A stretch of DNA of 64,000 nucleotides from CAZCFB01 sp964511535 (GTDB lineage Bacteria; Myxococcota_A; Polyangia; GCA-2747355; CAZCFB01): assembly GCA_964511535.1 (NCBI GenBank), contig CAZEFW010000009.1, forward strand, positions 1 through 64,000, written 5' to 3'. The notes beneath the pieces were generated by a model. It saw only the letters and a program-made list of their open reading frames with translations. It did no database searches and was not told the origin of the DNA. The translations under genes were made by a program, and so were the position numbers. Below are positions 44,043 through 53,996 of this stretch, in pieces. The first letter of the stretch is position 1. Each line of letters opens with the position of its first letter.

Positions 44043-45743
44043 CTAATTACACTGCTTGAGCTGGCCGAACTCCTTGCTGCCCCAGCTGTAGGTGGAGGTC
44101 AGGGCGCACACCGAGGCGTAGGTCCCCTTGGGGGCCTGGCCCGGGCGCATGATCTCGACCGAGTAGGGCGAGGAGCCGGCGGTGCCCTTGCAGGTGTTGG
44201 AGGGCACGATGCGCCAGCAGGGGCACTCGGAGCCGCACTTGGTACGGTTGACGCTCGGGTTGAACAGCTTGTCCGAGCACTTGGGCACCGTGGCGCGCTT
44301 GGTCGCGGAGTACTCCTGAATGGTGAAGTTCGCCTTGGTCAGGCAGCTCGACTGGCAGACCACCTGCTTGCCGCAGGTCTTGGCGTCGCAGATGACATCG
44401 CCCTTGCGGCACAGGATGCCGCCGTTGTCGGTGAGGGCCGGCGGCGAGAGGCACAGGGTGCCGAGGGAGCCGACGATGCGCTCGCCCAGCCGCTTGAGCG
44501 CCGGGGAGAAGTCGGAGGAGCAGACCGAGGTGAAGTTCTCCTCGCGCCACTTGCCCGCGGAGTCCACGAAGTAAGGGATGTTCTTCTTCTTGGCCTTGAT
44601 GTCGGCGATCTCCTGCACGGTGAGCTCCTTGGCGAACGCGTGCACCAGCGCCTTGATACGCACGCCCGGAACCGCGAAGCCCTGGGATGAGGAGCAGGAC
44701 GGCTTGAGCGTCGGGTAGCTCCCCTCCTGGCCCACCTCGACTCTGTCGGTGGGGCCAGCGATGGCGGCCATGATCACGCGGCTGGGGTTCGCCTTGCCCT
44801 TGCACTTGCCAGTGGTGGTGTCCTTGTCCGGCAGCTTCTTCAGGTTGCGCCAGAAGGAGATGAAGTTCTCCACCTTGTGCAGGTACTGGCCGCCCGGCAC
44901 GCAGTTCTTGCGCGCGCCCTGGGTGAAGCGGTCGCACTTGGACTTGCCGGGGCAGGAGCACTTCACGCCGAACTCGAAGCAGCGGAAGGAGGTGAGCGGG
45001 CCCAGAGGATCGTTCAGGCCCTGCTGGCTCGGATCGAACAGCTGCGGGTTGGCCGCGGAGCAGTCGTCCTCGTCGGTGATGAACACCACCGCCAGCAGCG
45101 CGTCCTCGCGGTTCGCCTTGCACGGGTCGTCGTTGCGCAGGAAGCCGGGGTTCATGTTGCCGGTGGGATCCAGCGCCTTCTTGGCCGACATGATGGTCTG
45201 CTCGAAGCCGCACCCGTCGGTGCCGAGAGCCGCGATGCAGGAGAACGCAGCCTTGACCTTGGCGATGGGATCGCCGCCGACCGGGATGTTGGTGGTCACG
45301 GTGCCGTTCTTGTCGTTGTACTCGATCCACGGGTTCTTGGGCGGCGTGCACCCGGCGACCTGCGCCTTGTTGTGCAGCTTGCCCTTGTCCCCGTCGGTGA
45401 CGCAGGCGTTGTCAACGTACAGGTTGCCAGCGCCGAGGTCCGAGCTCACGACGCCGATGCGCACGTTGGGCAGCTTGCCGCCCAGCTTGCTGGTCTTGAG
45501 CGCGTCGATGAGCTTGGGGAAGTTGGCCACCAGATTCTTCTGCTCCTGCTCCATGGAGCCGGAGTTGTCGATGACGAACAGCAGGTCGACGTCCTTGTCC
45601 AGGAACAGCGGCTGGGTCTTACATGCCTCGCCAGTGCCCTGGGGGTTGGGCTTCTCGACAGGCCTCACCACGCAGGCTGCCAGTGGGATCGCGAGCAGCG
45701 GCGCGACGATGCGTACCCAGCTGCCGAGACGAAACCGTTTCAT
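44043..45743 (-). CDS. Lipoprotein with von Willebrand factor A domain
   Basis: 566 residues from the ATG at 45743, preceded by an ideal AAGGAGGAG. The lipobox is LAIPLAACVV (Cys24). A VWA domain with the MIDAS motif DNSGSM (59-64) covers about 50-270, with Cys-containing inserts (QVAGCTPPKNP, CIAALGTDGCG) and DDPCKANREDALLAVVFITDEDDCS. The C-terminal half is Cys-rich (CRKGDVICDAKTCGKQVVC, CGSECPCWR). VWA lipoproteins with such inserts are common in myxobacterial surfaces and may bind partners through the metal site; the partner is unknown. An extended upstream frame passes through the promoter and is rejected. Confidence 0.83.
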   Translation of the reverse strand: MKRFRLGSWVRIVAPLLAIPLAACVVRPVEKPNPQGTGEACKTQPLFLDKDVDLLFVIDNSGSMEQEQKNLVANFPKLIDALKTSKLGGKLPNVRIGVVSSDLGAGNLYVDNACVTDGDKGKLHNKAQVAGCTPPKNPWIEYNDKNGTVTTNIPVGGDPIAKVKAAFSCIAALGTDGCGFEQTIMSAKKALDPTGNMNPGFLRNDDPCKANREDALLAVVFITDEDDCSAANPQLFDPSQQGLNDPLGPLTSFRCFEFGVKCSCPGKSKCDRFTQGARKNCVPGGQYLHKVENFISFWRNLKKLPDKDTTTGKCKGKANPSRVIMAAIAGPTDRVEVGQEGSYPTLKPSCSSSQGFAVPGVRIKALVHAFAKELTVQEIADIKAKKKNIPYFVDSAGKWREENFTSVCSSDFSPALKRLGERIVGSLGTLCLSPPALTDNGGILCRKGDVICDAKTCGKQVVCQSSCLTKANFTIQEYSATKRATVPKCSDKLFNPSVNRTKCGSECPCWRIVPSNTCKGTAGSSPYSVEIMRPGQAPKGTYASVCALTSTYSWGSKEFGQLKQCN

Positions 45744-45789
45744 ATTCTCCTCCTTGAACAAGGGGTCAAATCGTTGAATCCAGGCGCGG

Positions 45790-45818
45790 ATTATATGTTT
45801 ACAGCCTCCAGCCCGCAA
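45790..45818 (-). promoter_or_regulatory. Promoter for the VWA lipoprotein gene
   Basis: Minus strand TTGCGG (45818-45813), 17 bases, perfect TATAAT (45795-45790). Transcription would start about 40 bases before the ribosome site and ATG at 45743. Confidence 0.65.
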
Positions 45819-46064
45819 GCCGGTGTTGCAGTCCACGCCGGACGCTCCTGTGCTGCCCCGTATACGGAGCAAGTATAGGGCCAGGTCCCCTATCACCAAA
45901 GGACCTGCCATCCTGTTGTAACTCAACAGTTATTCTCGAGTACCGCTCCAACTCCCCATCACCAGATCGCCAACATTGGCAACAAAACCGTCAACTTTGT
46001 TTACACACCACAATCCTGGATCCTTTCACCTACCTACGTCTCCAGCGCCACCGAAGGACAAATT

Positions 46065-46264
46065 ATTCTGGCATTTTGGCATCCCGGCGTTCTGGTTAGC
46101 AGAGAAGCCGCGCCTGGCGGCCCGGCTTCTCTGCTGCGCGGCTTCGCCGCGCCTGGTTGCTTCGCCTGGCTATGCCAGGCTAGAGCCGGCGGCCGCGACC
46201 GCGCCGCCGGCGATCCAACTATTCTGGCATTTTGGCATCCCGGCGTTCTGGCATTCTGGCATTA
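46065..46264. repeat. 31-bp direct repeat of octamers flanking a chain of hairpins
   Basis: An exact 31-base sequence made of ATTCTGGC, ATTTTGGC, ATCCCGGC, GTTCTGG occurs at 46065-46095 and 46221-46251; the second copy continues with further ATTCTGGC units to 46264. Between them are several hairpins: AGAGAAGCCG...CGGCTTCTCT, GCGCGGC-TTC-GCCGCGC, CCTGGC-TAT-GCCAGG and a GCCGGCGGC...GCCGCCGGC arm pair. The block ends ten bases before the NtrC-type regulator gene. Confidence 0.8.
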
Positions 46265-46273
46265 TCAATCCCC

Positions 46274-47674
<1,401 letters not shown>

Positions 47675-47743
47675 TGGATCCAGCGCTGCCTCCGGACGGC
47701 CTCATGGCGTGGTCAGGTGCGAAGCAATCGTTGGCCTGTTTTT

Positions 47744-47772
47744 TTGACATCCCCCATGACGAAAGCTAGCAT
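47744..47772 (+). promoter_or_regulatory. Sigma70-type promoter, target unclear
   Basis: TTGACA (47744-47749), 17 bases, TAGCAT (47767-47772, 4/6). The next coding start on this strand is almost 400 bases away, so a small RNA or leader is possible. Confidence 0.5.
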
Positions 47773-48022
47773 GTAGTCAAATGTGGAATAGAGTAAGACA
47801 TTGTACTACCAAGTCCCCTCGTCCCGGACAGGTGAACGAAAACAATAGTGGTGAAAACAGGTGACGAGGTTGAAATTGCCTTATAATGCAGGGCATGGTG
47901 CAGGCAGGCGTTGGGGTGGTGGTGCAGGTGGTACCCGTACTAGGGTAGTGCGCCGCGCAGCACAGGCTGTTTTGGAGCATTGATTGGTATTTCGTGGTGC
48001 TCGAAAGAGCCCTATGTAATAG

Positions 48023-48052
48023 GTAAATTTAACTTAATTATGTTTAATTTAC
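48023..48052. promoter_or_regulatory. 30-bp near-perfect AT-rich palindrome (candidate operator)
   Basis: Outer arms GTAAATT/AATTTAC, then AAC/GTT, then a central TAATTA; 26 of 30 positions are symmetric. It ends 13 bases before the -35 of the XRE gene promoter, an ideal place for regulator binding. Confidence 0.65.
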
Positions 48053-48065
48053 GTTGCTGCGTCAC

Positions 48066-48095
48066 TTGACAGGAAAGAGACATGGGTTCCATACT
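48066..48095 (+). promoter_or_regulatory. Sigma70-type promoter for the XRE gene and perhaps pil operon
   Basis: TTGACA (48066-48071), 18 bases, CATACT (48090-48095, 4/6). The XRE start codon is 57 bases after the -10. Confidence 0.55.
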
Positions 48096-48151
48096 TGGTC
48101 CGATCTTCAGGCGCGATCCTCCGGCCCTCAAGGCCTGAGAACGGACGGAAT

Positions 48152-48511
48152 ATGGACAACCCAAAGACCGAGCAAACGCAACGAGAAGATGAGGACGTGA
48201 AGCAGTCAGACCAGAAGAAGAAGAGCGGCGAGACAGCGTCCACTGATTCCCCTGCATCTGGCAGCAAGCAGGGCAAGGGCAAGAAGGGTTCGGTCAAGGC
48301 GAAACCCAGGCAGAAGAACAATGTTCGGAAGTTCAGGATGGAGCGAATGATGAGCAAGGCAGAGCTGGCCCGCAGGGCGAAGCTCTCGACCTTGACCATC
48401 GACAGGGTCGAGAAGGGATTGCCCTGTCGCATGGACACCAAGCGCAAAATCTTGGAAGCCCTGGGGCTGACTCCAACGGATCGCGTGGCTGTCTTTGGTG
48501 AGGAGGATTGA
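48152..48511 (+). CDS. XRE-family helix-turn-helix regulator
   Basis: 119 residues from the ATG at 48152 (ACGGACGGA ahead). The N-terminal half is a charged, low-complexity Lys/Glu/Ser tail (1-55). The C-terminal half is an XRE HTH: RMERMMSKAELARRAKLSTL (63-82) then TIDRVEKGLPCRMDTKRKIL, and EALGL. Its base composition is less GC-rich than that of the pil genes. It is the first gene after the 30-bp palindrome and is followed after 87 bases by pilM. It may regulate itself and the pil operon (inference). Confidence 0.82.
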   Translation: MDNPKTEQTQREDEDVKQSDQKKKSGETASTDSPASGSKQGKGKKGSVKAKPRQKNNVRKFRMERMMSKAELARRAKLSTLTIDRVEKGLPCRMDTKRKILEALGLTPTDRVAVFGEED

Positions 48512-48598
48512 CAGCTGCGTTGGTGGGGGCTCGAACGATGGCCCCGGTTCGAGGAGTTGGGTTGAGACAGACTTGAGGGCCGGAAGCGATGGGCGAAT

Positions 48599-49645
48599 AT
48601 GGCCAAAAACTGCGTAGGCCTCGACATCGGCAGCAATGCCATCAAAGTTGTCCAGGTCAAGCAGACCAAGCGCGGCGTTCAGCTCGTTAACTTTGGCATC
48701 GAGCCGGTTCCGGCTCAGTGCATCGTTGACGGCTCGGTGATGAACTCCGCCGAGGTGGCGGATGCAATCCGCCGCCTCTACTCCCGACTCAAGATCAGGC
48801 AGAAGGACACCGCCATCGCCATCTCCGGCCACTCGGTGATCATCAAGAAGATCACTGTGCCCAAGATGAGCACCGACGAGCTCGACGACCAGATCTACTG
48901 GGAGGCCGAACACCACATCCCCTTCGCCAAGGACGACGTGGAGATCGACCACCAGATCCTGAACCCCGACACCGGACAGAACCAGATGGAGGTTCTGTTG
49001 GTGGCGGCGAAGAAGGAGGTGGTGTCGGACTACGCTTCGGTGGTGCGAGAGGCGAACCTGAACCCGGTCATCGTCGACGTGGCCTCCTTTACGCTGCAGA
49101 ACTGCTTCGAGTTGAACTACGGCATCAGCGGCGAGGCCATCGCGCTGCTCAATGTGGGCGCGGCCATCAGCACCATCACCATCCTCTCCAACGGGATCAG
49201 CACCTTCACGCGCGATGTGACCCTCGGCGGCAACGCCTTCACCGAGGACATCCAGAAGCAGCTCAACGTCTCCTATGAGGAAGCCGAGGCCTACAAGTGC
49301 GGCGGCACCTCTGGCGACGAGGTGGTCCCGGAAGAGGTCGAGCAGATCATGGTGCAGCAGGGCGAGCTGATGGCTTCGGAGTTCCAGCGCTCGTTCGACT
49401 TCTACCTGGCCACCACTTCGGAGGGCCAGATCGACCGCATCTTCCTCAGCGGCGGTAGCGCCACTGTGCCGTCGCTGCAGCGCGCCATCGAAGAGCGCGC
49501 TCGCATCCCCCTGGAGGTGGTGGACCCCTTCCGGGAGGTACTGGTTGACGATTCGAAGTTCGATCTAAACTACGTACAGCGTTACGCCCCGATGGCGTGT
49601 ATCTCCGTCGGGCTGGCGCTTCGTAGCGAAGGAGACACCCCCTAG
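48599..49645 (+). CDS. pilM: Type IV pilus inner-membrane platform protein PilM
   Basis: 348 residues, actin-like ATPase fold: GLDIGSNAIKVVQVK (phosphate 1), AISGHSVIIKKITVPKMS, ALLNVGAAISTITI and LSGGSATVPSLQ. PilM is a cytoplasmic protein that binds the N-terminus of PilN and links the PilNOP complex to the motor. It is the first of five consecutive pil genes on the same strand. Length and motifs match the family. Confidence 0.95.
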   Translation: MAKNCVGLDIGSNAIKVVQVKQTKRGVQLVNFGIEPVPAQCIVDGSVMNSAEVADAIRRLYSRLKIRQKDTAIAISGHSVIIKKITVPKMSTDELDDQIYWEAEHHIPFAKDDVEIDHQILNPDTGQNQMEVLLVAAKKEVVSDYASVVREANLNPVIVDVASFTLQNCFELNYGISGEAIALLNVGAAISTITILSNGISTFTRDVTLGGNAFTEDIQKQLNVSYEEAEAYKCGGTSGDEVVPEEVEQIMVQQGELMASEFQRSFDFYLATTSEGQIDRIFLSGGSATVPSLQRAIEERARIPLEVVDPFREVLVDDSKFDLNYVQRYAPMACISVGLALRSEGDTP

Positions 49646-49669
49646 CGCCGGCGGCGCGGAGGCTCGCTG

Positions 49670-50305
49670 ATGATACGCATCAACCTGCTGCCAGTTAAAC
49701 AGGTCAAGAAGGTCCAGGCCGGCCAACGCCAGCTCGTGATCTTCTGCCTCGGGCTGCTGGCGGTGTTGGCCATCATGTTCTTCCTCTATCAGATGCAGAA
49801 GGGCGTGGTGGACGAGAAGCAGCGCAAGGCCAACTTGCTCAACACCGTCATTGAACAGCTGAAGAAGGACGTGGGCGACTACAACAAGCTCAAGTCCCGG
49901 CATGATCAGCTTACGGCCCAGAAGAAGGTCATCGACGACCTGCAAAAGGGCCGCACCGGACCGGTCTGGGTGCTCAAGGAGATCAGCGACATCCTTACGC
50001 CGGGGAAGGGGCCGACCATCGACCAGGCCGCCTACGAGGAGCTGCTTCGGCAGAACCCCAACGCGGGCTACAACCCACGCTGGAACCCACACCGGCTCTG
50101 GCTTACCTCCGTGTCGGAGAAGGGCGGCATGATGCGCTTCGTTGGCAAGGCCAAGGACTACGATGACGTGGCCGAGTTCAACAAGCGGATCAACCTGTCT
50201 CGCTACTTCGACGACGACTTCCTGGAGAAGAACAGGTTGACGGAGGACAAGGATGTCAAGCAGAGGCTGGTGGTCTTCTCACTCCGTTGCCGCGTGGTCT
50301 ACTAG
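49670..50305 (+). CDS. pilN: Type IV pilus assembly protein PilN
   Basis: 211 residues. The N-terminus MIRINLLPVK carries the INLLP motif that binds PilM, followed by one membrane helix (about 23-43), a coiled coil (about 45-90) and a periplasmic ferredoxin-like fold. It pairs with PilO. It lies 24 bases after pilM. The insert WVLKEISDILTPGKG matches the family. Confidence 0.93.
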   Translation: MIRINLLPVKQVKKVQAGQRQLVIFCLGLLAVLAIMFFLYQMQKGVVDEKQRKANLLNTVIEQLKKDVGDYNKLKSRHDQLTAQKKVIDDLQKGRTGPVWVLKEISDILTPGKGPTIDQAAYEELLRQNPNAGYNPRWNPHRLWLTSVSEKGGMMRFVGKAKDYDDVAEFNKRINLSRYFDDDFLEKNRLTEDKDVKQRLVVFSLRCRVVY

Positions 50306-50314
50306 GAGCTGGCG

Positions 50315-50926
50315 ATGTCGATTGCCGACAACATAGAGCAGTTTTCAAAGCTTCCGGTTCAGCACAAAGCGCTCGGCTTTGCCTTCGTCGTGGTCTTCCT
50401 CGGCGTGATCTTCTACTTCTTCTTCTACACCGAGCTCGCCGAAAAGGAGAAGCGCCTCGTGCGCAAGATCGGCGAGCTGCAGACCGAGAAGGAGACGCTG
50501 GAGAAGAAGAAGCGCGAGTACCTCACGCTGCGCAACAAGGTGTTGAAGCTCGAGGAGTCCCAGAAGGACCTGCTCAAGGTCCTGCCCTCCGCTGCAGAGA
50601 TCCACAGTCTGCTGCAGTCGATTCACGCTCAGGGCGAGCTGGCGGGGCTGAACATCCTCAGCTTCAACCAGATGGCAGAGGTGAGGGAGCGGTACTACGC
50701 GCGCATCCCGGTGAAGATGGCCATCAACGGCTCGTTCCACCAGGTGCTGCGGTTCTTCTACAGCGTGGGCAAGCTCAAGCGAATCGTGAATATCCAGGGC
50801 GTGAAGTTCAAGGCCCCGTCCAGAAAGAAGACCAAGGCGAAGGGCAACCTGACGGCGACCTTCGTGGCGAGCACGTTCCGCTTCCTGAACAAGGACAAGA
50901 AAGGGAAACAGAAGAAGAAGCATTAG
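50315..50926 (+). CDS. pilO: Type IV pilus assembly protein PilO
   Basis: 203 residues, beginning nine bases after pilN. A short cytoplasmic start, a membrane helix (about 21-42), a Lys/Glu-rich coiled coil (about 45-95) and a periplasmic domain with SLLQSIHAQGELAGLNILSF and GSFHQVLRFFYSVGKLKRIV, the standard PilO blocks. Forms the PilN-PilO heterodimer of the alignment complex. Confidence 0.93.
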   Translation: MSIADNIEQFSKLPVQHKALGFAFVVVFLGVIFYFFFYTELAEKEKRLVRKIGELQTEKETLEKKKREYLTLRNKVLKLEESQKDLLKVLPSAAEIHSLLQSIHAQGELAGLNILSFNQMAEVRERYYARIPVKMAINGSFHQVLRFFYSVGKLKRIVNIQGVKFKAPSRKKTKAKGNLTATFVASTFRFLNKDKKGKQKKKH

Positions 50927-50957
50927 GTAACGGCGCGGCGCGCGCTGGAGAAACGAT

Positions 50958-51593
50958 ATGGCGAAGCCTTTGAGAGCATACTCCGCAACTTCCTGGCCGC
51001 GGCCCTGGTCGCTCCTGGTGACCTTGCTGCTCCTGGTGCCCGTGGCATGCGACGACGGGCCGCCCCCCCTGGATGAGGCGCCAAGCAAGAAGCCGACCAA
51101 GGGTGAGGCGAACCCGGAGGCCCGGGCGGTAGCAGCCAAGCTGACCAAGAAGATGACCGCGAAGAAGGCGACTCAGGCCAAGGTGGAGTTGAGCCTGACC
51201 GAGACCGACTTCGTCGAGTCCACCAGCAACCGGGACCCGTTCCGTTCCTTCCTCGGGATGTTCAGCACCACCAGCGCGGCGACGGTCAAGCTGCAGCGTC
51301 GGGTGCTGCTCAAGTCCTACAGCCTCGACGAGCTGAAGCTCATCGCCATCGTCAGCGGCAACACCCGCCCGGTGGCCATGTTCATCGATCCCAGCAAGAA
51401 GGGCGTCACCATCAAGCGCGGCGACTACATCAGCAAGAGCGAGGGCCGGGTCAAGCAGATCCTGCCTGACAAGGTGATCATCGAGATCGAGGAGAAAGCG
51501 GACGGTCGCAATTCCCGGACTGACCGGGTGATCGTGCTGCACGAGGACACTGAGAAGACGGACGAAGAAGCTCAGTACGATACGCTGAGGTAA
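50958..51593 (+). CDS. pilP: Type IV pilus assembly lipoprotein PilP
   Basis: 211 residues. The N-terminal hydrophobic region ends in LLLVPVACDDG, an acceptable lipobox with Cys31. A flexible Lys/Ala linker follows, then the PilP beta domain (about 85-200): RRVLLKSYSLDELKLIAIVS and GDYISKSEGRVKQILPDKVI. PilP bridges the PilNO complex to the PilQ secretin. The order is as in other pil operons. Confidence 0.92.
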   Translation: MAKPLRAYSATSWPRPWSLLVTLLLLVPVACDDGPPPLDEAPSKKPTKGEANPEARAVAAKLTKKMTAKKATQAKVELSLTETDFVESTSNRDPFRSFLGMFSTTSAATVKLQRRVLLKSYSLDELKLIAIVSGNTRPVAMFIDPSKKGVTIKRGDYISKSEGRVKQILPDKVIIEIEEKADGRNSRTDRVIVLHEDTEKTDEEAQYDTLR

Positions 51594-51678
51594 ATCCGAC
51601 GGCCGTGGCGAGAGCCACCCGCCGGCCAGAGAGGCGGCGGACCGGGCCACCGGCAGCATCAGCCAAGGAGAGCAGAAG

Positions 51679-53217
51679 ATGAGCTCCGAGACGTTGCACC
51701 ACTCAACAGAGACCAGGGGACTCCTGAACATGGTCAGTCCTGCACGACGGCGGCTGATCTTGCCCCTCGTCGTCGCGATGGCAGGGCTGCTTTGGCCCCT
51801 GCCCTCTCACGGCGGCCGCGGCGACGGCGCCCCCGATGGCGATGCCGTGGGCCAGGAGGCAGGGATCCAGTCCTTCGCTCCGCGGGTCACCAGCGCGGGC
51901 GGGGACAAGAAGAAGCGCCGCTACTCCGGGCGCCGCATCGACCTGGACTTCAAGGACGCGGACATCCACAACATCCTCCGCCTCCTGGCCGACGTGGGCA
52001 ACGTCAACGTCGTCACCAGCGATGCAGTGACGGGCACCATCACCATCCGGATGAAGAACGTGCCGTGGGACCAGGCGCTGGACGTGATCCTGCGCGCCAA
52101 GGGCATGGGGCAGGTCCGGGAAGGCAACCTGGTGCGCGTGGCGCCCCTGACCGAGCTGGAGAAGGAGCGCGAGATCGAGCTGGCGCGGCAGAAGCAGATC
52201 CTCCTCATGCGCCCGCTCGAGACCCGGCTGATCCCGATCAGCTACGCCAACGCCAAGGACGTGATCACCAAGCTCAAGTACGCGCTGAGCCCACGCGGCA
52301 AGCTGACCTACGACGATCGCACCAACATGATCATCGCGCGTGACCTGTCGGCCAACCTCGACGTGGTGGAGCAGCTGATCCGTAACCTCGACACCCAGAC
52401 GCCTCAGATCACCATCGAGACCCGAATCGTCGAGGCGCGCGTCAACTTCTCTCGTGAGTTCGGCATCCAGTGGGGCGGCAACTTCCAGGCAGCCAACTCC
52501 ACCGGTAACTCCACCGGCCTGGTGTTCCCGAACCAGATCGGCGTGGGCGGCGGCATCGTGGACTCCAAGTCTCCGGGCGGCGGCCTCCTGCTGGGCCAGG
52601 ACGCCAACCCCGGCTTCGCGGTCGACCTGCCCGCGGCCACCTCCTCCGGTGCTGGTGGCGCCCTCGGCCTGACCCTCGGCTCGGTGACAGGCGCCGTGAA
52701 CCTGAACCTGCGCCTGAGCGCCGCGGAGAGCCTCGGTGACATCCGCATCATCAGCTCGCCGCGCATCAGCACTCTGGACAACGAGATGGCGACCATCAAG
52801 TCCGGCGTGGAGATCCCCTACTCGCAGGTGAGCGCCAACGGCGTGCAGACCATCTTCAAGCAGGCCACCCTCGAGCTGAAGGTCAAGCCCCACGTCACCG
52901 CTGACGGCACCGTGATCATGAACGTCACGGTGAAGCGCGACGAGGCCGACTTCGTCAACACCGGCCCCCAGGGTAACCCGACCATCATCAAGAAAGAGGC
53001 CGAGACGAACCTGATGGTCAAGGACGGCGATACCACGGTCATCGGCGGCATCTACACCACTCGTAAAGGTATCGTGCATCGGAAGGTCCCCTGGCTGGCG
53101 GAGATCCCGATCCTGGGCTACCTGTTCAAGTTCAAGCGCAAGACCACTGACCGCACCGAGGTCCTGATATTCATCACCCCTCGCATAACAAATCGCGCTC
53201 AGCTGGCGGCGCAGTGA
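51679..53217 (+). CDS. pilQ: Type IV pilus secretin PilQ, short form
   Basis: 512 residues; the ATG at 51679 has a strong AAGGAGAG site. Signal sequence around residues 20-45, then a secretin N0/STN-type segment (RRIDLDFKDADIHNILRLLA), an N1 domain (IPISYANAKDVITKLKYALS) and the secretin core (SPRISTLDNEMATIKSGVEI and RTEVLIFITPRI). PilQ forms the outer-membrane gate for the pilus. At 512 residues it is much shorter than the 700-900 residues common in the family because the N-terminal AMIN domains are missing. The next gene encodes a lipoprotein that could assist it. Confidence 0.94.
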   Translation: MSSETLHHSTETRGLLNMVSPARRRLILPLVVAMAGLLWPLPSHGGRGDGAPDGDAVGQEAGIQSFAPRVTSAGGDKKKRRYSGRRIDLDFKDADIHNILRLLADVGNVNVVTSDAVTGTITIRMKNVPWDQALDVILRAKGMGQVREGNLVRVAPLTELEKEREIELARQKQILLMRPLETRLIPISYANAKDVITKLKYALSPRGKLTYDDRTNMIIARDLSANLDVVEQLIRNLDTQTPQITIETRIVEARVNFSREFGIQWGGNFQAANSTGNSTGLVFPNQIGVGGGIVDSKSPGGGLLLGQDANPGFAVDLPAATSSGAGGALGLTLGSVTGAVNLNLRLSAAESLGDIRIISSPRISTLDNEMATIKSGVEIPYSQVSANGVQTIFKQATLELKVKPHVTADGTVIMNVTVKRDEADFVNTGPQGNPTIIKKEAETNLMVKDGDTTVIGGIYTTRKGIVHRKVPWLAEIPILGYLFKFKRKTTDRTEVLIFITPRITNRAQLAAQ

Positions 53218-53240
53218 TACGCTTAGTGGAGGAGGAAACC

Positions 53241-53936
53241 ATGCGCACATCAAGATCTCTCCTGGTCGCTGGTATCGTCGCTCTCGCGGCGACCTCGCTT
53301 GGGACCGGATGTATCGAGGATGACCGAACCTTCGTCATCACTCAGAATCAAATTCCTCAATCCAAATGCACCATCACCACGGCCGCCTCGATCTATCGTC
53401 CGCGGGGCACGCTGGACGTCTCGGTCAAGCAGGGCTACTGGCTCTACCCGTTGCTGGTCAACAACCTCACCTCCACCCGCTCCTCGGACAAGGAGCCGGA
53501 GCGCAACACGCTGCACATGCGTGGCTTCGACGTGGAGATCGACCTGGGCCAGATCCCTGGGCAGTTCCCTGATGACCTGCTCAAGTTCTGGGAACCCACC
53601 TCAGGCGTCATCTCGCCTTCGGGCTCCATCGCGAGCATCCTCAAGGCGATCCCGGACCGGCTGGTGCAGCTGCTCAACATCCCTGTGGGCCTCAAGCCGC
53701 TGGTGATGATCAGCATCAAGGCCACCGCAAAGCACGCCGGCGGGGACAAGGAATCTTCCACCTTCATCTACCCGGTGGACCTGTGCAACGGCTGCCTCGT
53801 GGACCTGCGCACCACCTGCCCGGACCCGGCGAAGGACAAGGAGATCCTGACCAACTACTGCGGGACGCCCCAGGACGATCCGATCACCTGCTGCACGGCG
53901 TCCGGCAAGACCAAGTGCTTCGGGACCGCCAAGTAA
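53241..53936 (+). CDS. Lipoprotein of unknown function downstream of pilQ
   Basis: 231 residues from the ATG at 53241 with a strong GGAGGAAACC. The lipobox is TSLGTGC (Cys24). The mature part is beta-rich with a conserved-looking core (GYWLYPLLVNNLTSTRSSDK) and ends in a Cys-rich segment (CNGCLVDLRTTC, CGTPQDDPITCC) that probably forms disulfides. It starts 23 bases after pilQ and is likely part of the operon. It is not a TPR pilotin like Tgl, and no family is recognised. A role in PilQ placement is inferred only from position. Confidence 0.7.
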   Translation: MRTSRSLLVAGIVALAATSLGTGCIEDDRTFVITQNQIPQSKCTITTAASIYRPRGTLDVSVKQGYWLYPLLVNNLTSTRSSDKEPERNTLHMRGFDVEIDLGQIPGQFPDDLLKFWEPTSGVISPSGSIASILKAIPDRLVQLLNIPVGLKPLVMISIKATAKHAGGDKESSTFIYPVDLCNGCLVDLRTTCPDPAKDKEILTNYCGTPQDDPITCCTASGKTKCFGTAK

Positions 53937-53996
53937 CACCCCCCTCCCCCCCTCTCCCCCAGCTAAAAGTCGAAAACCTGACCCCCGGCGCGTAGT

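Larger units (their letters stand above)
45744..46273. other. 530-bp intergenic region: promoter, repeats and hairpins
   Basis: Contains the sigma70-type promoter for the VWA lipoprotein, a lower-GC stretch (about 45890-46060) and the octamer/hairpin composite listed separately. No gene is supported. Confidence 0.75.
47675..48151. other. 477-bp non-coding region before the XRE gene
   Basis: No convincing gene. It holds two promoter-like elements and a 30-bp palindrome (listed separately), an inverted repeat TACCC-N6-GGGTA, and a stretch of markedly low GC (48010-48055). The interval 47773-48022 could yield a small RNA or long leader. Confidence 0.6.

Noticed and set aside
47777..47980. 67-codon minus-strand frame before the XRE gene
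   Set aside because: No ribosome site, no motif, unusual Thr/Cys/Pro content and it sits in a promoter-rich region.
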